Shown: piece by piece, positions 48,277 through 57,510 of the stretch
Numbering within the stretch: position 1 is the first letter of the stretch
How the letters are laid out: the number at the start of each line of letters is the position of its first letter
DNA from: Caulobacter sp.
GTDB lineage: Bacteria; Pseudomonadota; Alphaproteobacteria; Caulobacterales; Caulobacteraceae
Direction of reading: 5' to 3'
Length of the DNA: 64,000 nt
NCBI GenBank assembly: GCA_029866155.1
Contig: JARWZW010000031.1
Coordinates: 62,001-126,000, forward strand
Translations under genes and position numbers: made by a program
The notes under the pieces: generated by a model
Seen by the model: the letters and a program-made list of their open reading frames with translations, nothing else
Told to the model about the DNA's origin: nothing
Database searches by the model: none

Positions 48277-50769
48277 CTAGAACTTGCTGCGCAGGGTCAC
48301 CCCGTAGGTGCGCGGGGCGCCCAGGAAGGTGTCGTAGGTGCTGATGTTGCGGTCAGCAGCCAGGCTGTAGGGGTTGGTGGTGTCGACCTGGAACGGGCCG
48401 TTGAAGGCCACCTGGATGTAGTCCTGATCAAACAGGTTGTTCGACCAGAGTTCCAAGGTCCACATTTCGTCCTGGCTGCCGATGCCGACCCGGGCGTTCA
48501 CCAGGGTCAGGGCTTCCTGTTCCTTCACTGGATGCAGGTCCGAGCCCGTGTTGTACTCTGAGGTATACTTCAGAGCCACGTTGCCCCGGAAGCGCAGCGC
48601 CGAGCCGATATCCCGCTCATAGCTGCCCGAAAGGGAGGACGACCACTTGGGCGCAAACGGAGCCGTTGCGCCGGGCAGGCGGAAGACGCCGTTGAAGCGC
48701 GAAGGATCGCTCAGGTCTGCCGCCGTGAACTCGCCGAACTTGGTTTCGGCATAGGTCACGCCGCCCTGCATGGTCAGGCCGTCCAGGGGGGTGAACCAGA
48801 CGAAGTCCGCGTCAACGCCCTTGGAGGTCAGCTCGGGGATGGACTCCACGATGAAGGCCGTACCGACAAAGGTGTTGAGCTGGAAGTCGGTGTATTCCTG
48901 ATAGAAGGCCGTGGCGTTCAGCAGCAGGGAATTGTCCAGCCACTTGGTCTTCAGGCCGATTTCATAGCTGTCGGCGAACTCAGCGGCGAAGCTGGTGTCC
49001 GGATTGGCCGTGAAGTTGGGGCCCGTTCCTGTAATCAGGATCTTGCCCGAACGGTCGAGGTTGAAACCGCCGCCCTTGTAGCCACGGGCGAAGGAGCCAT
49101 AGAGCATGGCGTCTTCGGTCAGGTTCCAGGCCAGCTTGACCGTTCCCGTCAGTTCTTCCTCGCTGCGCTGCTGGCTGAAGGTGCCAAGCGCGTCGAAGTC
49201 GTTGTTGAGGGCGTTCAGGCAGAGGCCGCCGGTGATGGCGTTTGCCGTGGCCGTGCCTGCCAGACCGGCGAGGGTCAGGTAGCGGGCTTCGGCCTGGTCG
49301 CAGGACGATCCGGTGGTGCTATAGGTGGTTGTCAGGGCCTTGTCCGACCAGCTGTAACGCAGGCCGGCCGTCAGCTTCAGGGACTCGGTGATCGCCCAGG
49401 TGTTGTCCGTGAAGATCGCCAGGGTCTCGTCTTCCTGGGTGTAACGGTCATCCGAGCCGGTGCCGGCCTGGTGGATCGTGCCCGGGGTCAGGCCCAGCAG
49501 AGCCGGGACATTGCCCAGGACGCGGCTGTCGAAATAGGCGTAGAAATCGGAGCCCGACTTCAGGACCGAGCGGCTGTTGAGGTCTTCCTTGGCGTAGAAG
49601 ACACCGGCGAGCCAGTCGACAGGACCGGCCTGGCCGGCCAGGCGGACTTCTTCCGAGAACTGGTCGAACTTGACGTAGTTGGTGCCGTCGTTCGGGCGAT
49701 AGGCGATGTCAGCCGCGGTGAAGTCACTGTCCTGGCCCGTCTCGGCGCCCCAGCTGCGGGCGGCGGTGATTGAGGTCAGGGAGATGTCCGGGGTGATGTC
49801 CCAGTTCAGTTCGCCGGAGACGCCCTTGTCCTGGATGACCTGTCCGGTGTTGCGGTTACCATAGGCAATGCGCTTGAACGGCTTGGCCGTCAGGTCGATG
49901 CCGCCGGGCTGCACCTGGTTGACGAAGTTGGCGCGGCTGTTGGCGGCCGTTCCGACCTGAAGCTGGGTGGCCAGGCAGCAGTTTTCGTTACGCTCGGTGT
50001 AGTCGGCAATCAGCCGGATGGTGACGTCGTTGCTCGGGGTGGCGAGGATCTGGCCGCGCAGGGTCCAGAAATCCTGATCCACGTCCTGGGTGTTGGTCCG
50101 GGGGCCGTCGCCGGTGCGAACGTCGAGGTAGCCGTCCCGTTCGCGGCGCGCGAAGAACAGCCGGCCCGCGACATTGTCGCCAAGAACCGGACCGGTCACC
50201 GAAACGGCTGCGCCGATGGCGCCATAGTTCCCGACGGTCAGTTCACCGGTGCCGCCGAAGTCGAACCTGGGCTCGGCGGTGAGGATGTTGATGACGCCGG
50301 CCGAGGTGTTCTTGCCGAACAGGGTGCCCTGGGGTCCTTTCAGGACCTCGATGCGCTGCAGTTCGCCCAGGTCGCCGAACGAGACGCCATTGCGGGGGCG
50401 ATAGACGCCGTCGATCACGATCCCGACGGAGGATTCAAGGCCGGGGTTGTCGCCGACGGTGCCCACGCCGCGGATCCGGGCGGTGGTGACGGTTTCGTTG
50501 GAGGTCGAGGTGACCGTCAGGCCTGGGGTCAGGATCGTCAGATCCTTGATGTCCTTGACGCCGGCGTCCTGCATCAGCTCGCCGGAGAGAGCTGTGACGG
50601 TGGCCGGGACGTCCTGGAGGTTCTGTTCCCGCTTATTGGCGGTGACGATGATGCTGTCGACGGTGTTTTCATCCACGGTCGGCTCTTCTTGAGCGAAGGC
50701 GGCGGAAGCCATGACGGCGGAAAGCACGGCGGCGGATGCCGACGCGCGCAACAATTGGCGGATACGCAT
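48277..50769 (-). CDS. TonB-dependent outer-membrane receptor
   Basis: 830 residues. Signal peptide about 1-26 (ending SAAFAQ), TonB box region DSIIVTANKR, plug with VLKGPQGTLFGKNTSAGVINI, and a barrel ending in VTLRSKF. The GPQGTLFGKNTSAG motif marks the large receptor group abundant in Caulobacterales and Sphingomonadales, often linked to uptake of aromatic or hydrophobic compounds. Its position opposite the CoA ligases and hydrolases suggests it imports their substrate, which is an inference from context. Confidence 0.95.
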   Translation of the reverse strand: MRIRQLLRASASAAVLSAVMASAAFAQEEPTVDENTVDSIIVTANKREQNLQDVPATVTALSGELMQDAGVKDIKDLTILTPGLTVTSTSNETVTTARIRGVGTVGDNPGLESSVGIVIDGVYRPRNGVSFGDLGELQRIEVLKGPQGTLFGKNTSAGVINILTAEPRFDFGGTGELTVGNYGAIGAAVSVTGPVLGDNVAGRLFFARRERDGYLDVRTGDGPRTNTQDVDQDFWTLRGQILATPSNDVTIRLIADYTERNENCCLATQLQVGTAANSRANFVNQVQPGGIDLTAKPFKRIAYGNRNTGQVIQDKGVSGELNWDITPDISLTSITAARSWGAETGQDSDFTAADIAYRPNDGTNYVKFDQFSEEVRLAGQAGPVDWLAGVFYAKEDLNSRSVLKSGSDFYAYFDSRVLGNVPALLGLTPGTIHQAGTGSDDRYTQEDETLAIFTDNTWAITESLKLTAGLRYSWSDKALTTTYSTTGSSCDQAEARYLTLAGLAGTATANAITGGLCLNALNNDFDALGTFSQQRSEEELTGTVKLAWNLTEDAMLYGSFARGYKGGGFNLDRSGKILITGTGPNFTANPDTSFAAEFADSYEIGLKTKWLDNSLLLNATAFYQEYTDFQLNTFVGTAFIVESIPELTSKGVDADFVWFTPLDGLTMQGGVTYAETKFGEFTAADLSDPSRFNGVFRLPGATAPFAPKWSSSLSGSYERDIGSALRFRGNVALKYTSEYNTGSDLHPVKEQEALTLVNARVGIGSQDEMWTLELWSNNLFDQDYIQVAFNGPFQVDTTNPYSLAADRNISTYDTFLGAPRTYGVTLRSKF

Positions 50770-51472
50770 GTCCTGTCCTGGGTTTTTGGCGCGGGTGTCA
50801 GACCGTGCGGGTTTGGGGAGGAAGATCGGACCGAGGAAGCCCTATCAACTTGACGGTCGTCACCTAGGGTGAGCCCCGCAGGTCAAGCAAGATTAATCCC
50901 TTGTAACAAAGGGAAAACGCCGATCTCGTGTCGCGAATGTGACAGCAGTACCGTCAAAAATCAGGGTTCCTCCGTCAGATTCCTGACGGCGCGAACTTTT
51001 TCGCCGCCATGCTCAGAGTGAGGGCTCTGGCAATTGTGGCGATGACCGATTCGGTCACCAGGCCCGGCTGGACTTTGGCTCCTTGCTGGCCGCCCTGAAC
51101 GGCCAATCTGGGCTCAAAAAAAAACAGACGGGGACGACCACCCGGCAGGGCCTGGCCACTCCGAGCTGCTGCAGCCAGGTCGGGTCCGTCTGCTTCTGGA
51201 TAAGCTCCAGGGCGAAGAGGCTGTCAGTGGCCTTCAGGAGGGGTCAGCCGCGCAGCTCGCCGCCTGGCGACAGATTGAACATCAGAAACACCAGGGCCTG
51301 AGCAACCATGCTTCCTGAGCCTCTTATACTGGCAAGACTATCCCCCCGCCGGCCTCGGTGTGGAGATACCCAGGGGTCTGGCGCCTGGATGTGGGGCTGC
51401 CCCGACAAAGGTGGCCGGAGTGGGAACCAGAACCGGCTTGTCCGGAGCCGAATATCGCCCCATCTCAAGCGC
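50770..51472. other. 703-bp stretch upstream of the TonB receptor and selO
   Basis: It holds the receptor's promoter region, a TCCCTT/AAGGGA palindrome around 50897-50913, and the remains of a reverse-strand gene (50975-51309, annotated separately). The last 160 bp before selO contain no feature I can name. Confidence 0.5.
50975..51309 (-). pseudogene. Decayed small gene with in-frame stop and frameshift
   Basis: The reverse strand has an ATG at 51309 behind AGGA, then MVAQALVFLMFNLSPGGEL, then an in-frame TGA (51244-51246). The same frame continues protein-like (ATDSLFALELIQKQTDPTWL) to a nine-T run (51116-51124). A shift there opens EPRLAVQ...LVTESVIATIARALTLSM to a stop at 50975. One stop plus one frameshift suggests a recently broken gene. 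The family is not recognised, and the two lesions could partly be sequencing errors. Confidence 0.4.
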
Positions 51473-52906
51473 ATGCCCGTCTCCACAGCCTATCGCCCCG
51501 ATCCCCGACTGATGACCCTCGGATCTGACTTCGCAGATCCCGTGTCTCCGGCCGATTTTCCGTCGATGGTCTTGCGCTGGCGCCATGACAGGGCGGCCGC
51601 CACCGTCGGGTTGGAGGGGCTGGATGACGCCGAATGGCTGGCCGCCTTTGGCCAGTTCAAGCCCCTGCCGGGGAACCAGCCCGGGCCCCTGGCCCTGCGC
51701 TATCACGGCCATCAGTTCCGGAGCTACAACCCCGACCTCGGGGATGGTCGAGGGTTCCTGTTCGGACAACTCAGGGAGGCGGATTCGGGCCGGCTTCTGG
51801 ATCTGGCCACCAAGGGGTCAGGCCAGACACCCTGGTCCCGGCGTGGCGATGGCCGGTTGACCCTGAAGGGCGGGGTGCGGGAAGTCCTGGCCGCCGCGAT
51901 GCTGGAAGCCCTGGGCGTGCCCACCAGCCGGGCTTTGTCCCTGGTCGAGACCGGCGAGGCCCTGCAGCGCAATGATGAGCCCAGCCCGACCCGCTCTGCC
52001 GTCCTGACCCGGCTGTCCCATAGCCATATCCGTTTCGGCAGCTTCCAGCGCCATGCCTATCATGAACGTACGGATCTGCTGACCATCCTTATGGACCACT
52101 GTATCCAGGACTATTTTCCCCATCTGGAGGCTGAGCCGGACCGCCCGGCCGCCCTTCTAGCCGAGGTTGTAGCCCGCACTGCCCGGCTGGTCGCCCGCTG
52201 GATGACTGCGGGCTTTGTCCACGGCGTTCTGAACACCGACAACATGGTGGTGACCGGCGAGAGTTTCGACTACGGCCCTTGGCGGTTCCTGCCGCGCAAC
52301 GACCCCAATTTCACGGCCGCCTACTTCGACGAAAGCGGCCTGTACAGCTTCGGTCGCCAGCCGGAGGCCGCCCACTGGAACCTGCAGCAACTGGCCGGAT
52401 GCCTGACCCAGATCGGCGACGAGGCCAGCCTGGTCACCGCTCTCAGCGGATTTGCCGCCGCTTATCGACAGGCACTATTGCAGTCCATGATCGCTCGGCT
52501 CGGCCTGGTTTCCCGCGATCCCGATCGCGATCTGGCCCTGGTCAATGCCGCCTTCAGGGCTCTGGCGGCTGGGGGCGAGGCGCTACGCTGGGAGCCTTTT
52601 TTCTTCGACTGGTTCGGCGGCATGGCCTCTGAACCTCGGGCGATGGCAGGTCCCCGGGCCCTCCTCTATGAAGGCGAGGAAGCCCGTCATTTTCGTCAGT
52701 TGCTGTCCGGGTTCGAGCCGGACCGGCCACAGCGCCTGGATCATCCGATGTTCAGCGTCACCGAGCCAGAGGAACTGCTCGTCGAAGAGGTAGAGGCCCT
52801 TTGGGCGCCCATCGCCGCCGGGGACGACTGGTCCGCCCTTCGGGGAAAACTGGAGCGAATCGAGGCGGCGCGCATCGCCTGGGATCTACCGCCTGTTCCT
52901 GTCTGA
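51473..52906 (+). CDS. selO: SelO-family protein adenylyltransferase (YdiU)
   Basis: 477 residues of the SelO pseudokinase family. GNQPGPLALRYHGHQF near residue 63, LDLATKGSGQTPWSRRGDGRLTLKGG-type core with the nucleotide-binding lysines, and VHGVLNTDNMVVTGE plus YGPW (the metal site) are conserved. In the family the enzyme binds ATP in reverse orientation and transfers AMP to proteins during redox stress. The start at 51473 is where homology begins. No C-terminal selenocysteine/cysteine pair is visible. Confidence 0.93.
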   Translation: MPVSTAYRPDPRLMTLGSDFADPVSPADFPSMVLRWRHDRAAATVGLEGLDDAEWLAAFGQFKPLPGNQPGPLALRYHGHQFRSYNPDLGDGRGFLFGQLREADSGRLLDLATKGSGQTPWSRRGDGRLTLKGGVREVLAAAMLEALGVPTSRALSLVETGEALQRNDEPSPTRSAVLTRLSHSHIRFGSFQRHAYHERTDLLTILMDHCIQDYFPHLEAEPDRPAALLAEVVARTARLVARWMTAGFVHGVLNTDNMVVTGESFDYGPWRFLPRNDPNFTAAYFDESGLYSFGRQPEAAHWNLQQLAGCLTQIGDEASLVTALSGFAAAYRQALLQSMIARLGLVSRDPDRDLALVNAAFRALAAGGEALRWEPFFFDWFGGMASEPRAMAGPRALLYEGEEARHFRQLLSGFEPDRPQRLDHPMFSVTEPEELLVEEVEALWAPIAAGDDWSALRGKLERIEAARIAWDLPPVPV

Positions 52907-52912
52907 CCCTGC

Positions 52913-54421
52913 TTACTTCACGGGCCGAGCCGAAGCCGGCGTCCGGCCGCTGCGGAGCTTGCGGGCCGGTGGCTTGGGGGGCGGTGAAGGCAGGCGCAAC
53001 TCGAAGACTGTGCCGTCCGGGCCGGTGCTGGCCAGGACCAGATCGCCGCCATGGGCGAGGGCCAGTTCTCGGGAAATGGCCAGGCCCAGGCCCGTGCCGC
53101 CGTGGCGCGCCGATCCGACGAAAGGCTGGAACAGATTGACCGCCGCCCGTTGCGGCAAACCTGGACCATTGTCCGCCAGTCGGAGCACTGCCTGATCACC
53201 TTCCTGGAACAGGGACACTGTGATCTGGCCCGGCTCGCTGCGTTTCATCTCGGTGATGGCCTGGCGTGCATTGCGCATCAGGTTCATCAGGATGCGGTGA
53301 AGTTGGTCCGGATCGGCCAGGACCGTCGCCCCTTCGGGCGCTTCGATGGTCAGGGCGACCCCGTCCTTTTCCAGGGCAGCATCTTCGGACGCCGCCTCCA
53401 GGGCGGGTCGGAGAGGGACGGGCCGAAGGTCCGGAGCCATCTCCGACGACTTGCCATAGGCCAGGACATTGGTCGCCAGGGTGACGGCGCGGTCCAGGGC
53501 CCGTTCCAGTCGCGGCATGGCCTGAGCCACCTTGGGATCACCGATCGCCGCAAGCCGGTCCGAGGCGATCTGGGCGCTGGTCAACATGTTGCGCAGATCG
53601 TGATTGATCTTGGCCACCGCCTCTCCCAGGGCTGCCAGGCGTGAACGGGACTGCAGTGCCGCCAGCAGGTCGCCCTGCATATGGTCCAGTTCGGCCTCTG
53701 CCCGGCCGATCTCGTCCCGCCGTCCGGACATCTGGACCCTCGCCCGCGGGTCCTCCGGATCCACCCGGAAGCGCTCGATGGCCCGGGTAATCCGCTGCAT
53801 CGGCCGAACCAGGAAAGTGTTAAGCGAAAGATAGACCAGGCCGCCGACGACCAGGGCGGCGAAGACCGTCACCGCGAGCAGCCGCCAGAGATAGCCGATC
53901 AGTTCAAGCCTCAGGGGATCATCCGGGATGACGATGTCGATAAACTCGGAGTCCTTCAGCAGTCGGGGTTCGGCAACCACCCGGACCATCCGGCCCTGCC
54001 CGCCAAACAGGGTCTGGAACGGGGCGGAAATCCAGCTGCCCGGGTTCTGGCGTCTCAGGTCAACCAGATAAGGCGTCTGCATGGTCCGGGGCGCAGCCAG
54101 GACCAGCCGCCGCATCCCGTCGGTCTGGATGGCCACCGAGACCACACCCGCCCCGTCCAGCAAGCGGGTCGAGAGCTGCCGCGTCACCTTGCCATCCGGG
54201 GCCACCTCGGTGGCAAGGGCCGCCAGTTCCGCCGACCGTACCCTGTCCAGCAGCCACTGCTCTTCGAATGCCGCCAGCACCAGCGGCAGGACCATGAGGG
54301 AGGTGATGGACACAAACAGTGTGGTCAGGACCAGCAGGCGCGCTGACAGGCCGCCGGGCCAGAGCCAACGGCGGTCGCGCGGGGCGGGGATATGTTCCGA
54401 CTGCGGCGCGGCCTCGGCCAT
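52913..54421 (-). CDS. Membrane sensor histidine kinase
   Basis: 502 residues. Two membrane helices (about 28-52 and 178-200) flank a periplasmic domain; a HAMP domain follows (about 203-260). The H-box-like segment is KINHDLRNML with His274, and the ATPase domain carries NLMRNARQAI, DNGPGLP and GGTGLGLAISREL. No response regulator is adjacent. It follows the disulfide oxidoreductase by 14 bp on the same strand and is probably the last gene of that operon. It converges with selO. Confidence 0.93.
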   Translation of the reverse strand: MAEAAPQSEHIPAPRDRRWLWPGGLSARLLVLTTLFVSITSLMVLPLVLAAFEEQWLLDRVRSAELAALATEVAPDGKVTRQLSTRLLDGAGVVSVAIQTDGMRRLVLAAPRTMQTPYLVDLRRQNPGSWISAPFQTLFGGQGRMVRVVAEPRLLKDSEFIDIVIPDDPLRLELIGYLWRLLAVTVFAALVVGGLVYLSLNTFLVRPMQRITRAIERFRVDPEDPRARVQMSGRRDEIGRAEAELDHMQGDLLAALQSRSRLAALGEAVAKINHDLRNMLTSAQIASDRLAAIGDPKVAQAMPRLERALDRAVTLATNVLAYGKSSEMAPDLRPVPLRPALEAASEDAALEKDGVALTIEAPEGATVLADPDQLHRILMNLMRNARQAITEMKRSEPGQITVSLFQEGDQAVLRLADNGPGLPQRAAVNLFQPFVGSARHGGTGLGLAISRELALAHGGDLVLASTGPDGTVFELRLPSPPPKPPARKLRSGRTPASARPVK

Positions 54422-54435
54422 GCTCCCGCTTTAGG

Positions 54436-55848
54436 TCACGCGACGCGTTTGAGCAACGCGACCAGTGCTCGCGTCCGGGGAGAAAACAGCAGCGGCGTGA
54501 AGTAACTGCCGGCCAGCCGCTTGCCGATCTCGGCGCGGGTTGGATAGGCGACCACCCCGGACGCCAGCACGCTTAGCTTCATCTTCGTCCCCATGGCCTG
54601 GACAAGGGGCTGGATCAGGTCCCCGGCATGGGCGCCAACGATGCCGGCACCCAGGATATTGCCCTTGCTATCGAGGATCAGCTTGCCGAAACCGGCCGTA
54701 TCGCCCTCTGCCTGGGCTCGGTCGTTGTCGTGGAAGGGCTGGATCAGCACCTTGACCCCATGGCCATGGGCCGCCCGGGCCTGCGCCTCGGTCATGCCCA
54801 CCGAGGCCAGCTCTGGCTGGGTATAGGTGGCGTGGGGAATCAGCAGGGTTTCGACATTGATCGGGGCGGCGAACAGGGTGCGCCGGACGATCAGCCCGGC
54901 ATGGGCCCCGGCGGCGTGGGTAAAGGCGCCCCGGCCGGTGATGTCGCCGATGGCGTAGACCCGGGGGTTGCTGGTGCGCAGCTGGCGATCGGTGACGATC
55001 CCCTGGGGAGTCGACTCAACCCCGGCCCTGTCGAGATCCAGTCCTTCCAGATTGGGCCGGCGGCCGGCGGCGACCAGCAGGTGGCTGCCCTGGATCGTCT
55101 CGCCGCCTTCCAGAACCACGGACGGACCGGCTGGCAGGGCAGTGACTGATTGGACGGAGACGCCCTCGCGCAGGTCAATTCCTTCACTTCGCACGGCCTC
55201 GATCACCACGGCGGCCAGATCGGGGTCGTCCTTGGCCAGGGCTTTGCCGGCTTCGATGACAGTGACAGCGGCGCCGAGGCGGCGGAAGGCCTGGCCCAGC
55301 TCCAGGCCAATGGGTCCGCCACCGATGATGATGAGGTGCTCCGGCAGGGCCTTGAGTTCGAACACCGTCTCATTGGTCAGGTAGGGCGCTTCGCCCAGGC
55401 CCGGGATTGGCGGAATGGCGGCCCGCGACCCCGCGGCGATGATGATCTTGCGGGCCAGGACTGTGACGCTGTCGCTGGCGACGGTGCGATGATCGACGAA
55501 GCGGGCGCTTTCCCGCACGACCTTGACCCCCAGGCCTTCGAACCGCTCCTGGCTGTCGATGGGGGCAATGGTCTCGATCGTCCGGTGGACATGAGCCATC
55601 ACTGCCGAAAAATCGACTTTCGGCTCGGCATGAATCCCGAGGCGGCCGGCATGGCGCGCTTCATGGGCGGCCTTGGCCGCAGAGATCAGGGCCTTGGAGG
55701 GAACGCAGCCAGTGTTCAGGCAATCCCCGCCCATTTCGCCGCGCTCGAACAGCACAACCTTGAGGCCTAGCTGGGCGGCGCCCGAGGCGACGGACAGTCC
55801 GCCGGATCCAGCCCCGATGACGGCGACATCGACCTTGAGAGTCTTCAT
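54436..55848 (-). CDS. Pyridine nucleotide-disulfide oxidoreductase (MerA/LPD-like)
   Basis: 470 residues. FAD site VAVIGAGSGGLSVA, redox-active CLNTGCVPSK (Cys43, Cys48), NAD(P)H site IIIGGGPIGLELGQAF and IGDITG are all present. The C terminus reads AYPTRAEIGKR instead of the HPTLSE of lipoamide dehydrogenases, so it is not a standard LPD and lacks mercury-binding cysteines. The start overlaps the TVP38 stop. Proteins of this type often pair with TVP38 membrane proteins; the substrate is unknown. Confidence 0.9.
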   Translation of the reverse strand: MKTLKVDVAVIGAGSGGLSVASGAAQLGLKVVLFERGEMGGDCLNTGCVPSKALISAAKAAHEARHAGRLGIHAEPKVDFSAVMAHVHRTIETIAPIDSQERFEGLGVKVVRESARFVDHRTVASDSVTVLARKIIIAAGSRAAIPPIPGLGEAPYLTNETVFELKALPEHLIIIGGGPIGLELGQAFRRLGAAVTVIEAGKALAKDDPDLAAVVIEAVRSEGIDLREGVSVQSVTALPAGPSVVLEGGETIQGSHLLVAAGRRPNLEGLDLDRAGVESTPQGIVTDRQLRTSNPRVYAIGDITGRGAFTHAAGAHAGLIVRRTLFAAPINVETLLIPHATYTQPELASVGMTEAQARAAHGHGVKVLIQPFHDNDRAQAEGDTAGFGKLILDSKGNILGAGIVGAHAGDLIQPLVQAMGTKMKLSVLASGVVAYPTRAEIGKRLAGSYFTPLLFSPRTRALVALLKRVA

Positions 55849-56555
55849 TGGGCCGTCGCCTTCTTGTCGGTGAAGCGCCGGATCAGAATCGGCAGCAGGG
55901 ACAGCAGGGCCAGCCCGACGAGGGGCAACAGGATCTGCGGTTCGAAGATGATCGAGAGGTTGGGTTCTTTCCCTGTGGCAAAGGCGTGGTTCAAGCTCGC
56001 GCCCAGGCTGGAATAGACCAGAGATCCCGGCGCCATGCCGATCAGGGAGGCCAGGACAAAGGTCGCCAGCGGGATTCTGACCAGGCCGGCGGCGATATTG
56101 ACCACGAAGAAGGGGGCGGCCGGCACAAGACGCAGGACCAACAGATAGGAAAAGGCGTCCTTGGCGATCCCGGCCTCGATCTTGGCCAGGCCTGACCCCG
56201 CCCGCTTGGCCAGTGTCCCGCCAAAGGCGGTGCGGCAGACCAGGAAGACGATGCTGGCCCCCAGGGTCGCCGAGACCAGGGAGGCGGCGCCGCCCAGCCA
56301 GGGGCCGAACAACAGGCCCGCCGCCAGGGTCATGAACAGGGCGCCAGGCAGGGACAGGGCGGTGACCGCCACATAGAGTCCCATGAAGGCGGCCAGGGCC
56401 AGCCAGCGATTGGCGGCGACAAAGGCAGTCAGGGCCTCGTGATTCGCCCGCAGTTCATCCAGGCTCAGGTGTCGGGTCAGGCCGCTGGCGAAGGCCGCGG
56501 CCACCAAGCCGGCGAGTAGCAACAGCGGTCCGAACCGCTTGAGAAAACTGATCAC
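55845..56555 (-). CDS. TVP38/TMEM64 family membrane protein
   Basis: 236 residues, about six membrane segments. The core PGALFMTLAAGLLFGPWLG and the later VRIPLATFVLASLIGMAPGSLVYSSLG-type region are the SNARE-associated (DedA-related) domain of the TVP38 family. Likely a lipid scramblase or ion-coupled transporter; the true activity is unsettled. It is coupled by ATGA overlaps to DUF547 upstream and the oxidoreductase downstream. Confidence 0.92.
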   Translation of the reverse strand: MISFLKRFGPLLLLAGLVAAAFASGLTRHLSLDELRANHEALTAFVAANRWLALAAFMGLYVAVTALSLPGALFMTLAAGLLFGPWLGGAASLVSATLGASIVFLVCRTAFGGTLAKRAGSGLAKIEAGIAKDAFSYLLVLRLVPAAPFFVVNIAAGLVRIPLATFVLASLIGMAPGSLVYSSLGASLNHAFATGKEPNLSIIFEPQILLPLVGLALLSLLPILIRRFTDKKATAQ

Positions 56556-57397
56556 CGCCCACCCCCGGTCTGATTGAGTTTCCAGTCATAGGCGTTGCCG
56601 CCGATGGATGAAACAGTGGCCAGTTGCGCCTTGAGGCCTGGCGCAGCGTGGCGGACCAGATGAGCGATCACGCCGGCGTCACTGCCGCCAAAGTCTGCCT
56701 TGAACCAGACATAGATGGAGGAAACGACCAGCTTGCCCCGGACCATCCGCGCGCCCCGCGGGTGATTGACATAGGCGCGGGCGGCGGCGTCCAGATCGGT
56801 CTCCAGGCCGGCTGCGGTCCAGGCCTGTCGTCGCAGGTCCGGGCAGCTGACCGAGGCGCAGTTGAGCGCATAATGGATACGAGGATCCTTGAATCCGGCG
56901 CGGAGGATCTTGTGTTCGATCTGGTCCAGCGACAGCCTGAGACCGGCGACCGACAGGGTCGGGGTCTTCCACGGCCCTATGGCGAGGGGATTGGGCCGGA
57001 TATCCTGGATCGACCCGATCGGCCAGGCGTCCAGCACCAGACGGATGGTCTCTGCATTGTAGAGGTTGGCCCAATAGGCCATCTGACCCTGGCGCGTCAG
57101 TTGGCGGGGATCCTGCACCTGCAGGCCGGACAGATACCGGCCAAGAGCTGCGCGGTCAGCGGTCGAGCCCTGCCAGGCGCCGTAGTCGACCCGGTCAACC
57201 CCGTCCGGGCCCCTGGAAACATAGCGGGTGAGTAGCCGGGTCCAGTCGCCATGGCCGATCTCCCGGACGCCCGGTTTCGTGGGCCAGAGGGCCGAAGGTC
57301 CGCTGGCTGCCTCCGCCGGGGTCGCCAGACCCTCCAGGGCCAGGCCGCCGGTGGCCGAGGCGCCGACAATTCCCTTTATCATCTGTCGTCTCTGCAT
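56552..57397 (-). CDS. DUF547 protein with probable Tat/Sec signal
   Basis: 281 residues. The N terminus MQRRQMIKGIVGASATGG has a double arginine and a hydrophobic stretch, as in an exported protein. The DUF547 domain spans about 60-270 (QMAYWANLYNAETIRLVL, KDPRIHYALNCASVSCPDL). The cysteine in NCASVSCP suggests a papain-like fold, but no activity is proven for the family. It is the first gene of a four-gene operon with TVP38, the oxidoreductase and a sensor kinase. Confidence 0.9.
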   Translation of the reverse strand: MQRRQMIKGIVGASATGGLALEGLATPAEAASGPSALWPTKPGVREIGHGDWTRLLTRYVSRGPDGVDRVDYGAWQGSTADRAALGRYLSGLQVQDPRQLTRQGQMAYWANLYNAETIRLVLDAWPIGSIQDIRPNPLAIGPWKTPTLSVAGLRLSLDQIEHKILRAGFKDPRIHYALNCASVSCPDLRRQAWTAAGLETDLDAAARAYVNHPRGARMVRGKLVVSSIYVWFKADFGGSDAGVIAHLVRHAAPGLKAQLATVSSIGGNAYDWKLNQTGGGR

Positions 57398-57510
57398 CCG
57401 GCTCAGATCCTGCCACTTACCTGAAATCTAGTCTCATTTGCAGCTCATGCCATAGTCCCGGGATCACGAAGCGCCGCTCCGGTCCTGAACCCTGATTGAC
57501 CGGCCCGTGA

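Noticed and set aside
51083-51301. 72-codon forward frame before selO
   Set aside because: It is antisense to the better-supported broken gene and includes a lysine run translated from the nine-A tract.
54436-55848. Lipoamide dehydrogenase or mercuric reductase identity
   Set aside because: The C-terminal HPTLSE motif and the extra cysteine pair of MerA are absent, so a general name is used.
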